Part shown: positions 45,646 to 57,602 of the stretch, in pieces
How positions within the stretch are numbered: position 1 is the stretch's first letter
How the letters are laid out: each line of letters starts with the position of its first letter
DNA from: Linum tenue
Taxonomy: Eukaryota; Streptophyta; Magnoliopsida; Malpighiales; Linaceae
Length of the DNA: 64,000 nt
Direction of reading: 5' to 3'
Assembly (NCBI GenBank): GCA_946122785.1
Contig: CAMGYJ010000003.1
Location: 30,335,811 to 30,399,810, forward strand
Program-made: the position numbers and the translations under genes
Notes under the pieces: model-generated
Seen by the model: only the letters and a program-made list of their open reading frames with translations
Told to the model about the DNA's origin: nothing
Database searches by the model: none

Positions 45646-48600
45646 ATGATTCATCAGACCGATACACATCGATATGTTGCTCACCAAGTCCATGACGGCC
45701 GCCAAGAAGGCTGTCTAGGCCAAGCAAGCTGTGGAGTCGGCCACGACACAGCCGGGGCTGGCGGGGAGACGACCAAGACGGCCAACCGCCGTCAGCGTTG
45801 GAGCCACGGGTGTATGGTGCGGTGGTCGACGAGACGGAGGACGAGGAGGTCCGGGTCACCCTGCGGAGGGTGGTGGCTACGCTGGCGGACGAGCGTCGGG
45901 CTCGGCTGGAGGAGTCCCAAAAGGTATGGAGGACGTTTGACGAGATCAACGAGGTCTTGCTGGCCCTGCATGGGAGACGGTTTGCTAGGGCATGTATGGG
46001 ATCTTGCCCACGCCTATGGCCCAGGAGATTGCGGCCCGCAAAGGCAAAGGCAAGCTGCCCGGCTATGACACGGGGGCCCATCAGGCCGACTATGCGTCGA
46101 CGGGCCACGGAAGAACGATGCAGAACCGTAGGGAGCCCAATGGGCTAGGATGGTTGGTCCTTGACCATGACCAGGACGATGAGGAGCTCAGCCTCATGGA
46201 CCGGCCGCCACAATATACCGACTCGGGTCACGAGTAGAGCTGTTGGGGACCGTCTAAAAGACCGGACCAGGGTGTATGGGTTGGGTCAAACCCAGAGGGT
46301 CGGGCCCATTCTGGTCAGACCGAGACTGGTCGGTAGGGATGGCAAAACTGGCCCGGCCCGACGGGTTTGGCCCGACCCAGCCCGTTTTGGGGCAGGTCCT
46401 ACCCGACCCGCCAACAGGTCAGGTCAGCCTGGGTATTACCCTCAACCCGCCCCGTACCTGGCCCGCCCTGCATATATCTAACCAGTAATAGTGGTCATTT
46501 GCACATGCAGGTGTGTGATCTTTGGAATCACCGAAAGTAAATTCCATCTCGACAATAGCTCCCCCATCGCCCCTTTCTCTCCCACCAAGACACCCACGCA
46601 GCCACGCTTAGCATTCCCATTGAATCAAATTGATGATGCTACCTTCCCAATAAGCCATCGCCGAATCATCTTCTCAACCTCTATTTATTCCGATTCCAAT
46701 TTCCATCTCCTAGACAGAACCCTAGGTAGCTGCATCATCATCTTCATATCAGGAGTTTCCATTTCTTAGTTCTCACCCAATTTCAAAACCCAATCTACTA
46801 TCCGCTTCACATCTCTTCGTCATCACGCCAAAGCCTCATCTTGCGGTTGATGCACAGGTAACGAGTTCTTCATTTTTTGCTTTTTATATTTGTTCTAATG
46901 CATAGTCCAAATCAATTCATTGTTTGGATTCTTCTTTTCTTTTTGTCTTGCTTCTTACCCTGTTAGAGAAAGGTTGGTAATATCTAGCTCAAGCATTCTA
47001 TAGGAAAACAACTACAACATTAGCAGCCATTAGGCATTTTAGAATGCTTATTAGTTTCTGTTAGGGATTTTATCTGTCATTTTTCTATTTGGTTATCATA
47101 ATTGGCGTCATCTGCATATATGCAAACTGTAGGGTATCTAATGGCAGAAGAACTTGGTACAATAATTCCAAATATGAAACACAAAGCTTCTTCCAGCTTG
47201 TGGGTTCATTTAAAAAAAAAAATAGAAATCGACAATGAGAAGGTTTCATAGTAGAGTGGATGGTAAAGTTGCATGTGTATTAGGGAGTAATAATGTGATG
47301 TTCATTAGTAATTAGAACATTTTCAACAATTGCTATTTGTTTCCAAGTATCAGAGCACCAGAGGACTAGTAGAGTAGCCAGAAAAGAGAACAATGTTCTG
47401 TATCAGAAACCTAATTCATAGTTTTTCTTTTGACAAATGTCCCTGTGAAACAATGTTCTCAATATGGATGCTCAATTTTGTTTGTTCTTTCTCATATGTT
47501 GTGCTTAATTATTATATTACGTACTTGTTTCTAATCCTATTGCTATAATTTGATGTGGATTTATGGTTAAATGAGATGCAGCTTGCAGCAAGCTGATGAA
47601 CTGAAGTTTTAAGTTGCTGGGAGATATGAGGATTTAACTTGGAAGCTGATGCATCAAGCTGATTTTCTATTTCTTTTTGCTCTAGTCTTGAACAATTAGC
47701 CATTCCAAATTTTCGTGTATTCTTTTACATATTTTGGAGTTGAGTTGAAGTTCATTTGGTGGTTTTGGATTTCTATACGTGCTTGAAAACGGTGGTGAAT
47801 GGTGAATCGCAAATGATTCCATTGCGCACTTATTTTATCGTATGGAAGAATGGGTCAGGGCGGGTTTGACCCTCCCCGTACAGGGCAGGTCGTGGGCCAG
47901 AATATCAATATCCGCGGCAGGTCATGGGGCGGCGCGGGGCGAAAATCAAATTGGCAGGGCAGGTCCGGGTATTGCACTACCTGACCTGTTCTGGACCCAT
48001 TGTCATTCCTACTGGTCGGGTCGAGGCTGGTTAGACCCAGATCGAGCCGAATTGCCCTAACTAGTATCAAATAGGGGCGGACAACAGGGGGATGACGGCC
48101 TGGAAGGGCCCCTACGGCGCTACTAGCTCCTCCGGCCATCCTTTCTGTAGATCACGAGCACTAGCACACTATACTAAACCACGGGAGAACGATAGGCGTG
48201 GACTTCCGGCCATGGAAGGCAGCTATGAGAGCTACCCAGGCAGTTACCAGGGCGACTATGGGCAAGATAACCAGGGGAGGGAGACACGGTTTGATCGTGG
48301 CCACCCGGGAGGAACGTCGGGTTTCGACAGGTACGAATCGTATTACCACTCTTATGATGGGACTGACGGATTAGTTTTGCGAGCCAAACCCCCAACCATT
48401 GAATTTCCAAAATTCAATGGTCAGAAGGATGCAAGACTATGGTTGTACGCAACTGAGCGGTGGTTCAAAAATCACCCGATACCGGAAGAGCGGAAGGCGC
48501 ACCTGGACTCCTTTTACTTAGAAGGAGAGGCGCTACAGTGGTGGGAGTGGATGGAGAGGTCATATGCCACAGTGAAGACCCTGATCACATGGTCGATGTT

Positions 48601-49221
48601 CCAGGAGGAACTCCGCTACTAGTTTGGTAAATTGAAGGGATGGGCTCCTAAGCAGTTGGGCAAGCTGAAGCAAACAGGGACTGTTGTGGATTACCAGGCA
48701 GAGTTTCTCAAGCTGGGCAACCAACGTAGAGGGGTGCCCGAGGACACGCTAGTGGGATTGTGTATGGCGGGATTGAAGCCCGAGATTGTTGCGGCAGTCC
48801 GGGTCTTCGAGTCTGACTCCTTGAAGTCTGCCTTTCGTCTTGCAGGTCATAAAGAGGAGGAGCTCGCGAGCTGGAGGAGCACCATGGGCAGCTACCAGCG
48901 GCCGAGTGGGGGGGAGGAAGTGGCAGCGGAACTGGCGGAGGAGAAGGAGGAGGATCGACAGTCGGGGCGGGCGTCGGTGTCATAGCTGGCACCACTGCTG
49001 GCGTGACTCTGGCGGCCAGAGGCGGGCCGAGACAACCGCCCAAGGGATTTGTTCGACTTTCTCCTGCAGAGATCGAGCAAAAGAGGTGGGAGGGAAAGTG
49101 TTTCAATTGCGATGAGCGGTTGACGGTGGGACACAAGTGTGCACGACCAGACTTGATGATGCTGGTCGGGAGGTGGGAGGACGAGGCTGAGGATGAACGA
49201 GCGAAAAGGGCGATGAGGTAG
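45646..49221 (+). pseudogene. Gypsy-type gag, interrupted by a transposon and stops
   Basis: The N-terminal part (45690-46237) is in shifting frames: MTAAKKAV.AKQAVESATT, then EEVRVTLRRVVATLADERRA, then QEIAARKGKGKLPGYDTG. After the hAT-like insertion (46334-48011) the retrotrans_gag core follows: PTIEFPKFNGQKDARLWLYA, FYLEGEALQWWEWMER, WSMFQEELRY stop FG, QTGTVVDYQAEFLKL and LCMAGLKPEIVAAVRVF. The knuckle region reads CFNCDERLTVGHKC near 49100-49141, and the frame ends at TAG about 49221. Stops at about 48620 and 48983 show decay. Gag would form the particle; pol would have to be supplied elsewhere. Confidence 0.85.
46334..48011. mobile_element. 1.7-kb hAT-like element inside the gag
   Basis: Ends TAGGGATGGCAAAA and TTGTCATTCCTA, flanked by identical CTGGTCGG (46326-46333 and 48012-48019). 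'cccggcccgac' and 'ggcaggtcgtggg' blocks form the subterminal parts. The interior (46500-47830) is AT-rich, with a leader-like CT-rich start and a good donor after 'gatgcacag' (46857). No transposase was recognised. Confidence 0.93.
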
Positions 49222-49267
49222 TAGACTGACAACCTTGGGGACAAGGTTGTTTCGAAAGAAGCGGGAA

Positions 49268-49668
49268 TGATAGAAACTAGCTATTTTGGTTTTGCACTTT
49301 TGGACTGATTTATTGGGTTTTATTGTGTGGGCTTTGATTGGTTATTTTGGAATAATGTGGGGATTAATAAGTTGGGATAGTTATAGGAAATTGTGCTTTT
49401 AGTATTTATACTATGTGCTACGTAGAGAAGAGTAAGTAAGATTAAACCTAAAAGCATTCTCCTAATCTCTCTCTCACATTCTCTCTACTGCCTCTGCTGA
49501 CCCCTCTTCCAACCTCACCTTGCTGCCGAGCAGCCTTTTGCTTCTTCCTTCCATCTTCCCAATTCCCTATTACTACTTTTTCCATTTCCACAAACCCTAC
49601 GGATCAATATCTCATTGATCTCTCGTATTCCAATCCCTAGATAGAACTCGACTCACCGGGTTCTATCA
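49268..49668 (+). repeat. 3' LTR of the TR-GAG element
   Basis: 401 bp, TGATAGAAAC...GTTCTATCA. It is preceded by a purine-rich tract (gaaagaagcgggaa, 49254-49267) that fits a polypurine tract. It carries a TATA-like 'agtatttatact' near 49400. Confidence 0.9.
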
Positions 49669-49734
49669 CTGTCTATCAAATGTTTTGTATTTTTTGTGTA
49701 ATTTTGCACCAATGAATCATCATCTTTGCTAGAC

Positions 49735-50935
49735 TAGTGCGTGGCTGGAATGTAGGGTGCAATAGTAGATTTTAAAGCTCAAATCCCTAATTCAGATAAA
49801 AGATATGGTGCATATTTTCTTTTCCATAAATAAATACTATTTTCTAATCTAGACACTTCTATGCCAAGAAAATATTTCAATTAACCAATGTCTTTTATAG
49901 TGAAAGTATTATCAAGATGTTACTTAACCATTCTGATTTCAAGAAAGCAATTTCCTATTAGAATGATATTGTCAACATAAACTAAAAGAGCAATAAAGGT
50001 GTTTCCTGTATGTTTAGTAAATAGTGAGTAGTCACTATGTGATTTGTGATATCCCAAACATTCTAAAGTAGTGGTTAACTTTGTAAATTATTGTCGACTA
50101 GCTTGTTTTAATCTATATAAGGATTTGGTCAGTTTGCACACATTGCTTTTAAGCAAAGAAAACAATGAAGACCAAGAGGATTAAGCGTGCAGACCTCTTC
50201 ATTCATGTCTTCATGAAGAAGAAAAAAAGATGTATTGACATCCAATTGTTTTAGGAACCAGTTTTTGATAGCATGTAGGGTTAGAAATAGAATGATCCTA
50301 ATTGTTGTCTTTTGAATACTTTTTTTTTAATAGAAATGCTTCTGTCTTTTATTAATTGTGGGAAATGTTTGTTACACTAGCTTCATTTTGTAGAAGAAGC
50401 ACAATGGAATTTGGTGGACTATCAACCCAAATTGTTTTCCCTTCCCAATCACAATCCAAGTGGGCCACTACATGTGCTAGCTCATTAAATTTTCGGCCCA
50501 CAAACTTCCACTCAATCCGACCCACCTCCGACGCCCGCTTTTTGATTTCATCACAACCCCTGCCTATTTCCAGCTTCGACTGTCTTTCTCCTCTCATCAT
50601 TCTCTCCACCGTTTGGCAGTCTGTCTGGATCTCACTGGAGAGGAAATGATGTCGGCCGGCCAATTCGACTCCAAATTTCACCGCCATAGCTTCGGCAAGT
50701 TCCGGGTCCCATCGTCGCCTCGTTCGCCTAACTGCCGCAAGACAGAAGGAGCCCTCCTTATCTCTCACCACCACCCTCATCCCAGTTCCTTGATCCGTCA
50801 AACAGGCTGCGTCGACATATCAAGATAATCTAATTCAGGGGTCTCATTATAAATCTTAGATACTATATTGGCCTTGTATTTCTCAATACTGCCATCAGGA
50901 TTGTATTTAATTCCACAAACTCACTTATGAAAATA
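49735..50935 (-). pseudogene. Copia reverse transcriptase relic, split by a LINE fragment
   Basis: On the minus strand the part at 50826-50935 reads YKIKYNPDGSIEKYKANIVS, the RT start. After the LINE fragment it continues KNWFLKQLDVNTSFFF, then LTKSLYRLKQASRQ stop FTKL, SDYSLFTKH and LLVYVDNIILIGN (YVDD altered to YVDN), then KYFLGIEVSRLENSIYLWKR. Frameshifts and stops are frequent. No LTRs are recognisable for certain. Confidence 0.8.
50323..50825 (-). pseudogene. 5'-truncated LINE fragment: RNase H domain and A-rich tail
   Basis: On the minus strand: VDAACLTDQGTGMRVVVRDK, EGSFCLAAVRR, ELAEAMAVKFGVELAG, IQTDCQTVERMM and FVGRKFNELAHVVAHLDCD, then stop and an A-rich tail at 50323-50333. This is the RVT_3 RNase H with its Asp/Glu/Asp positions present. 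It sits inside the copia RT relic and splits it between the PDG...K block and the QLDV block, so it arrived later. No clear target duplication was found. Confidence 0.85.
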
Positions 50936-52060
50936 TGGGTTGAACGGGCATAGGTGATCGGGTCGGGTTGAGCCGTATGTGGGTGGGTGGTTTTGGTTAT
51001 TATTATTAGTTATTTTCAGAGCTACTATTTAAGGAGGTGAAACACATTTCAAGAGGATTATGAATAAATCAGATTATTGAAGCCAATACCTAATTTCCTC
51101 TCTCAATTTCCCAAATTCTCAATCCCTATGTCTTCTTGTGTCTATCACTCTCTTGTTGGCAATGGATGGTTTTTTTTAATTTTTTCTAGAGGGGGGACTT
51201 AAAACACCGAAGTTTGAGTTTGAGAGAAGAAAGTTCAGAGTTGACAGCTTTCATCCACTATTCAAGAGGTGGAGGCCTTTTTACATGAGCTATGTTCTCT
51301 TGTTAAGCTGATTGATAGAGAAAAACAAGCACATGAATAAGCATTGCAGATCTGAAATGGGGTAGTGGGTTAGATTAGACCAAGAATTGACATATCATAT
51401 GAGAGGTTATACTGGAAAAATTAGCAGTAGGGTATTTTATGCTAAAACCGTAGTTTAACTAAGATTCAACCACTCCATTCTGCGTATTGGTTTAGCCTCC
51501 GGTTTAAGGTTTTTCTGGTTGAACCGCCGATAAGATATTTCAATCTTTGGATTAGACCAACGAATCTCTCCATTCACCTCTTTCATCTTTGCTGAGTATT
51601 TTACCTGGTGCTCCTGACAATGTCTAAGAAAAACTTGTGTGGACAAGACCGACAGGCACACAAAAGAACAACAACACTGCATTCTAATAGCCATATATGC
51701 ATTAGCGGGTCCCTTCATCAATCTTGCCAAGAGGCTCAAGCATTCAAAATCAAATAATAGGGCAAGTACTCTCCCAACTAAAATCATGGAAGGAATGATA
51801 GCCCTTGTAATTATGACTCGAGTAGAAGTCAACCCACAAAGAAGACAAATCCAGATTTGAATCTCAGGCCTTCAGCATAGGATTCCCAAGCAGTTTTAAC
51901 AAACATTCACTGCATTATATTCAAGTTCTGCTATGATTACCATAAAAAAAAAATTAGATAAAAACGGTGCCTACAACATATTGCATGCTTCTGCAAGCTA
52001 GCTTCAAATATATAGGTTCTCATTTCAACTGCAAAACTTACACAATCTCACAGGTTCGAC
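50936..52060. other. Non-genic stretch upstream of the CLE46-like gene
   Basis: 'ggtgatcgggtcgggttgag' and 'gtgggtgggtgg' near 50960-51000 look like a piece of a hAT-like element. 51020-51200 resembles an LTR leader. The overlapping frames at 51455-51860 lack family features. The last 200 bp would hold the CLE46-like promoter; no motif is certain. Confidence 0.3.
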
Positions 52061-52595
52061 ATGAGTAGCAAGATTCTCAAATTCCTGCTCTTACCATGCC
52101 TTCTGCTCTTTGCTATACAACACGGGATATTCACCATTACGAGGGTTCAAGCTACTGGTTCAGGCAAGCCCCTTCATCCTTTCTGGCCCTTTTCTAGCCA
52201 AATCTAGCAAAATGCTTCATCTGAAATCGCCTCGTCTTCTACATTACAACACATTACAAAACTCAACTACAAAAGCAGCTTCTTACTCAATCAGATATGT
52301 ATGTGGAACTTAAACAGATACTTCAAAGTTTCTCACGTGTACTAAACATTACTCATATGCTGCATCTTCTATCACAGATCGCTTTAGAATCAAGCCTGCA
52401 CAATTCAGCTCCAGTTCACAAAGGGAAGCCGCACCACGTTGGGTAAGCCATCCAGTCACCTATCACCTATGAATGTTCAGACAAGTTTTACTAACATATT
52501 GTTATGGCATAAACCAGGTTGGAGACAAGAGGGTTTGGAAAGCTCCATCCGGGCCTAACCCAGTTGGCAATCACAGTCCGCCCACAAAGCAGTAG
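52061..52595 (+). CDS. CLE46: CLE46-like CLAVATA3/ESR-related signalling peptide precursor, three exons
   Basis: Exons are 52061-52157, 52378-52442 and 52518-52595. The joined frame codes for 79 residues. Exon 1 gives MSSKILKFLLLPCLLLFAIQ, a clear signal peptide, and continues to VQAT. Exon 2 gives DRFRIKPAQFSSSS to PRW. Exon 3 gives VGDKRVWKAPSGPNPVGNHS then PPTKQ stop. The C-terminal APSGPNPVGNHSPP is a CLE motif. Its GN..PP form, and the F.IKPA and PRW segments, match the unusual CLE46 type known to me from Arabidopsis. Donors are GTTCAG (weak) and GTAAGC; acceptors are CACAG and ACCAG; phases agree. The precursor would be secreted and cut to a 12-14 residue peptide for a leucine-rich-repeat receptor kinase. 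Function and receptor are inferred from the family. The gene is too short and spliced to show as one frame. Confidence 0.85.
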
Positions 52596-53493
52596 ATCAA
52601 TGGATGCACTTCCCTAGCAAGTATACATAGTAACTATTCTTGTAAGGTAGAAGGTAAGATGATGCATTAATTAGACAGCAAGTGTTGATCTCTAGGTTTC
52701 GTGCCTGTAAATTAGTGGAATTTATTTGGAAACATCAATGTCAGAGCAATTGTGTAAAATGAAGGCCTGTCTAGATGATGCAGCATAATTTTCTTTTTTC
52801 GATTGGTATAAGATAAATAGATTTCATTAGGGTCGAAGCATAATAGAGCTTTCTACGTCCTTCCTCAAGGAAAGTAATTTTTGAGCTCCAGATTGTTGGT
52901 GGAAATATACTAGAGAAGCAAGTGGAATTCCTAAATGAGCTTGTTTTCCTAGACTTACTATCAAATAGATGAATCAGTTAGCGGACTAATCATGTAGTTT
53001 CAGGGACCGGGAGGCATTATTGTGCAGAGAATGTAGAATTGAGTGAATAAGCACCAAGTCCTAATGGAAGGCTAAGATAAATAGAGAAAGAAAGTACAAG
53101 GCCCTTGCTAACAGGAACCACTGTGTTTAACTGCAACAACCAGGCTTCTTATTTTAAAATATCACTTGAACAGCTCAGTAAACAACATGATGCAATTAAA
53201 GCAAGCAGCAGCTTTGCTGCAAACTGGCTGATTCCTTCTTCGACTGCTTCAAAAATCAATATCGGAAGATAGCAACTATATGCAATAACATAGCAGCAGT
53301 ACATCATATGAAAAACATAGCAGCAGTACATCATATGAAAGACAGACCCGACAACTTCTGCCTATTCAAACATTCACCTTTGTACTGAAAATCAGGCAGC
53401 ATAGAAATGACACTATATAATTGATAATTAACTGTGTTGAGATATAGAGAACTCACCAAACATTACAATCATCTTGGTCTCGCCAAGACTTTC
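52596..53493. other. Intergenic region between CLE46-like and ALB3
   Basis: The two genes converge here, so 3' UTRs of both are expected. A 27-bp tandem repeat with unit AACATAGCAGCAGTACATCA plus TATGAAA lies at 53287-53340. No other gene was seen. Confidence 0.5.
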
Positions 53494-56400
53494 TTAAACA
53501 GTGCGTTTTCTTTTTGACCGTTTGCTTCTCTTTGGCCGTGAAACATCAGGCACCTGTTTACCTGCACTAGAAGCATATGCTTCTTCTAGCACCTCCTCGC
53601 CCTGCCAAAGAGTTCATATTAGTCCTGGTATAAAAATATGCAATAGGTTGGTTCATAAAAAAAGAACAGCTGAATAGTAATCCAAGACAAAATCATGAGA
53701 AGATCTATGAAGCATACTTTTGCTGTTCTGACTGAAAAACATTACCCAGAGCCCGGGCGTCAATTAAGTCACATTTTCTTTATTCACCTTTTATGTACTA
53801 ATCCCCACTATATTAGATTCTCGCCAAACCACACTGATCATGCAAGTATTCCAGGGGATACCAAGTCTCCTATAATAAAGGTATGGCATATTAGCTATAC
53901 AAATCTAGTTGGTGAGTCTTCTCCATTTGCAGGAACCATCTCTTAAAATGTCTTGGTTTCTCCTAACAAATTGTCTTTGAACTCTCGGACTTTATGTACA
54001 TCCATAATATAATGCACTTGCTTGATAAAGTAACACATAAGCACCATCAGCCATGGACATCCATGCTAGGGCTAGGCGACTCAGCTTCTCATGATTCAAG
54101 CGTCACTCAGTTACCAAATGTGGGAAACCACAAACTAACAGGATTCTGCTGCAGAGTACAGCACCTTATTTTCTAACCTTTACCAGAGGCCAATAGTTTT
54201 CAAATCCTATATTTCCAAGGATTCAGGTAAAAATGAAGTATCATAACAGAGTGCATAGGGGCAACATAAGCTGAAGTTTAAAATTTACCTTGTCCTCAGT
54301 TGCACCATCTGAGTCTTCCTCCCGACCAGATGCAGAATCCAGAATCTGGCTATCATCTGTTGCTAGAGCCTTGCCCAACTTTTTCTTCTCCTCATTCCTC
54401 AGCTGCTTGAACCTGTCAATCCAAGGCTTTTGCTTATTAAATCCTGAAGAGGACCCATAGAGCAAATACATAGAAGCAGAGAACGGACCTTTCACCCGGC
54501 CCTGCTGGCTGTGCAACCGATCGCTTTGCACGTCCTGCAGTGATGATTCCACAGGCATCCTCGTTGACCGCTGGCTTGGCACCACCCAATTTGCGCAACC
54601 ATACCTGTTGGGCTGTGCTTAGAACATTGTTCGTAAACCTACCAGAATGGAGGACACCTTTAGAAATTCATCAACCCAGAGAAGAATGCAAGAAACACCA
54701 AGGTACTGAGAACAAACTAACAGAGTACATAGCATTTAAAAGAAGGTGATGTCAAAAAGCATCATCTGACATGGCTATTATTGCTGGTGAGTGTAAGAAA
54801 CCTACAGGGTTTTCTTAAAACAACACTTTGAAATGTGAATTCCACTTCAATAAAAAAAAAATAAAAAAGAACATAACTATGTCAGCCTAAACTTAGAGAG
54901 TAGTTCTCAAAGCTCTTTGTTGTATCGATTAGACTTCCATACAAAGATATTCAAACTTGCTACCAAGAAACTTAAGCTGCTCTGAAACCGATGGCCAGAG
55001 ACATACTTAATAGGTGGGCATCTTTTTTGGTAATTGGTATTATATGAATATTCCTGCGAAAAGCTGGATAGCAAGATACCTAGAATACCAGCTCTATGCC
55101 CAAAATTCCCACAGCACAACAATTTGTAAATGGCTAATAGTTTCTAATCTAAAATAGAAGAGTAAAATAGCCAGGCAAAATATCCTCTGTTGCCAACCGT
55201 CAGAGTTGAAGCTGGAACTTCTAACTGCTCAAACCAGGACTGGTGAATGCCGTAGGTAAGTGAGACAGATAAAGGACAAAAATGGTCACATAAATTGCAG
55301 ATATTGCATATAAAACAGTGATATTGTTGATAAGAAACGAACCAATAGATTGTTAAGCCTGATGGCACAGACAAGGAAAAGTATCCAATCATCAGAGGAA
55401 GGAATTTGAAGACCAGAAGCGTATTCTTTTGGGCAGGATCATCTGTCTGTCAAAATCAATGACACAAAATTACAGGCATTCTGATTATGTCAAATAAAAT
55501 GCGTGGCAAAAATAGAGATCTACTACCTGGGGAGGCTTCATGATCTCCATTGACACATACTGCGATACAATAAGCAATACAGGCAAAACCAAGTATGCTG
55601 CAGTATCATGCCAGCCCAATGGTGGATGGCCATCCTGCAAAAGTGGCATATAATTTTGATCACTTCGATATGACTGGCAGACGCATGACTGACCATGAGG
55701 GACCTGCTAACTGCATTATGTGAACATTATTTCAAGCATTTTTCCATGACAGTGCACAAATGACTGAGCCAGTAGACCCTGCTAACCTCATAATCTACAT
55801 ATTATCATCAATAATATGGCATAATCATGGACTATAATGATAGATTTTTACATAAGGATCCTTTGAATTAATAATGCGATGAACATCATCAGATAATTAT
55901 CAAGACTTAAGAGAACTATTCATAGACAATAAAATGGTCTGAAAAATCTAAATGGTTAAAGTTGACATTGAAGTCTGCAGTACATTCCAAAATCTCGCAC
56001 ATGAATATCCATCAAGTTCGAACACAAGGTTTAGGTTACCACGAATGGGAAGAGCCAAGAAATTCCAGATCCACTTTGTCTAGCTGCAATTGTAGTAGGC
56101 CCACCCAATGAAGGAATCCATAGGAACCCTTCTGTCAACAATCCCTTCATTGAAAGTGGACACTCAGTAAGAATTAATTTATCTAGGATCCTGGATAGAT
56201 ACAGTTTTTCAATATGTTCAAGAACATGGGAAATTATCGTATCCTTTTGTACCTCATTTGCAACATTTGAAAGAGCTTGATACAGACCTATCCACACCGG
56301 AATTGTAGCCAGAGTCGGAAGACAACCTGAAAAGGATATTTCAGTCATCAGAACAATCAGAGCATACCAGAATCATCATAAAATCCACAAGATCAGAAGT

Positions 56401-57602
56401 GAACTCCTCCAGAACTCCATTTAGTAACATAGACAGAGACCTATAAACCATCCCTTTATGCACCTGATGTGCTATAACAGTAGGACGAATTAGTTGAAAA
56501 GGTAAGGAAGCAGAAAGTTGAGATTCTGAAACTGTAATGAAGAACCAAAGCCTGCATATAAGGGCGCGAGGAAATGGATATGGTTGGGATAAGTTCAATA
56601 AGAAATTTTCCTTATCAATTTCAATGAGATGCATATTCTAGTTCATTATTCTCATCGACTAGTCCAGAAACTCGGGCAAAGTAGTCCAGTAACAGAAAAT
56701 TTAACTGGCTGTCAGTACCTGCTAATGGATTAACCCCAGCTTGCCGGTATAAACGTGATGTCTCAAGTTGTATTCTTTCCTACACCATGGAACACCATGT
56801 GAGCTCTAGAGTAGACCAATTTACATTTGCAAGCCATGCTCTGTGAACGAGATAGGATTCAGCAGAAAATGCTCCCCACCTGATTGCCGGCGTATCTTTG
56901 TTGGATTGCTTTTATCTTAGGTTGAAGGTTTTGCATTGCAAGGGTTGATTCCACCTATAGCACACAAATGACCTGTGGCTATTAACTGAGAGTGATTCAG
57001 TTGACTCGGAAGAGAAACAATGACAACTGCAAAACTTGCCTGCTGCTTTGTCAAAGGCAGTGTCGCCAATTTCACAACAACAGTCAACAATATAATGGCA
57101 AAGCCGTATGCATAAGGTACATGCACGGCCTCAAGCCCGCCCTTGAGTATCTGAGAAAAATTAAACAGGCTCCTTTCAATAGATATCACTAACCTCTTTC
57201 TCTAATTGGAAATCACAAAACAATAAACAGGGAAATCAACTATCTTATAGCTCACTACTCCTAACTAACCTTGAGCACGAATTCCATAGCGTCGGAGATA
57301 AACCCGAACCAACCGCCGTTCTTCTGAACGGCAGCAGCATCAGTTGAGCTCGAAGCAGCGCCAGAGTCGACTGCCACCGCGGCATCGGCAAGCGTATACA
57401 GGACGCTCTCGGCTCTGGTGAGAATGGAGCTGATATCAATGTGAGAGGGAGGGAGATGAACAGGAGTAATATCATGCAGGCTCATCTTGACTGTCGTAGA
57501 GATGAATCGACGGCTGGGAACCGAGTGGACGAGTCCATGGCGAGAGCGGGCGGGAAGTGGCGTTCCGAGGAAGCCCGGAGACGAAATTAGGGTTTTCGCC
57601 AT
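53494..57602 (-). CDS. ALB3: ALBINO3 thylakoid membrane insertase, 11 exons
   Basis: Exons (minus): 57270-57602, 57040-57150, 56880-56954, 56719-56779, 56253-56326, 56040-56144, 55527-55634, 55343-55446, 54489-54638, 54289-54412 and 53494-53601. They total 450 codons in phase. The start MAKTLISSPGFLGTPLPARS is the transit-peptide region. WFGFISDAMEFVLK, PYAYGFAIILLTVVVK (span), GCLPTLATIPVWIGLYQALS, GLLTEGFLWIPSLGGPTTIA, YLVLPVLLIVSQYVSMEIM and PSGLTIYWFTNNVLSTAQQ cover the YidC/Oxa1/Alb3 core with its membrane spans. The C-terminus AGRAKRSVAQP ... KRSKRSKRKRTV carries the motifs that bind cpSRP43. ALB3 inserts light-harvesting and other proteins into thylakoids. Intron 2 begins GC (CAG|GCAAGT), a GC-AG intron; the rest are GT-AG. 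No damage was seen. Confidence 0.97.

Larger units (their letters stand above)
44545..49668 (+). mobile_element. Gag-only LTR retrotransposon (TR-GAG type) with nested insertions
   Basis: Two LTRs begin TGATAGAAAC and end GTTCTATCA (GTTCTATGA in the 5' copy). They are flanked by a perfect 5-bp duplication CTGTC (44540-44544 and 49669-49673). The interior holds only a gypsy-type gag with a zinc knuckle, from 45646 to about 49221. No protease, RT, RNase H or integrase was found before the 3' LTR. Removing the two hAT-like insertions leaves about 2.8 kb. This matches the described non-autonomous TR-GAG class, which depends on a partner for pol. Confidence 0.9.

Noticed and set aside
45646..46068. 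140-residue frame and its 157-residue antisense partner
   Set aside because: GC-rich shadows of the gag N-terminal region, which reads with family-like sequence in other frames.
48708..49244. 178-residue minus-strand open frame
   Set aside because: Antisense of the gag zinc-knuckle region; proline/serine-rich low-complexity reading.
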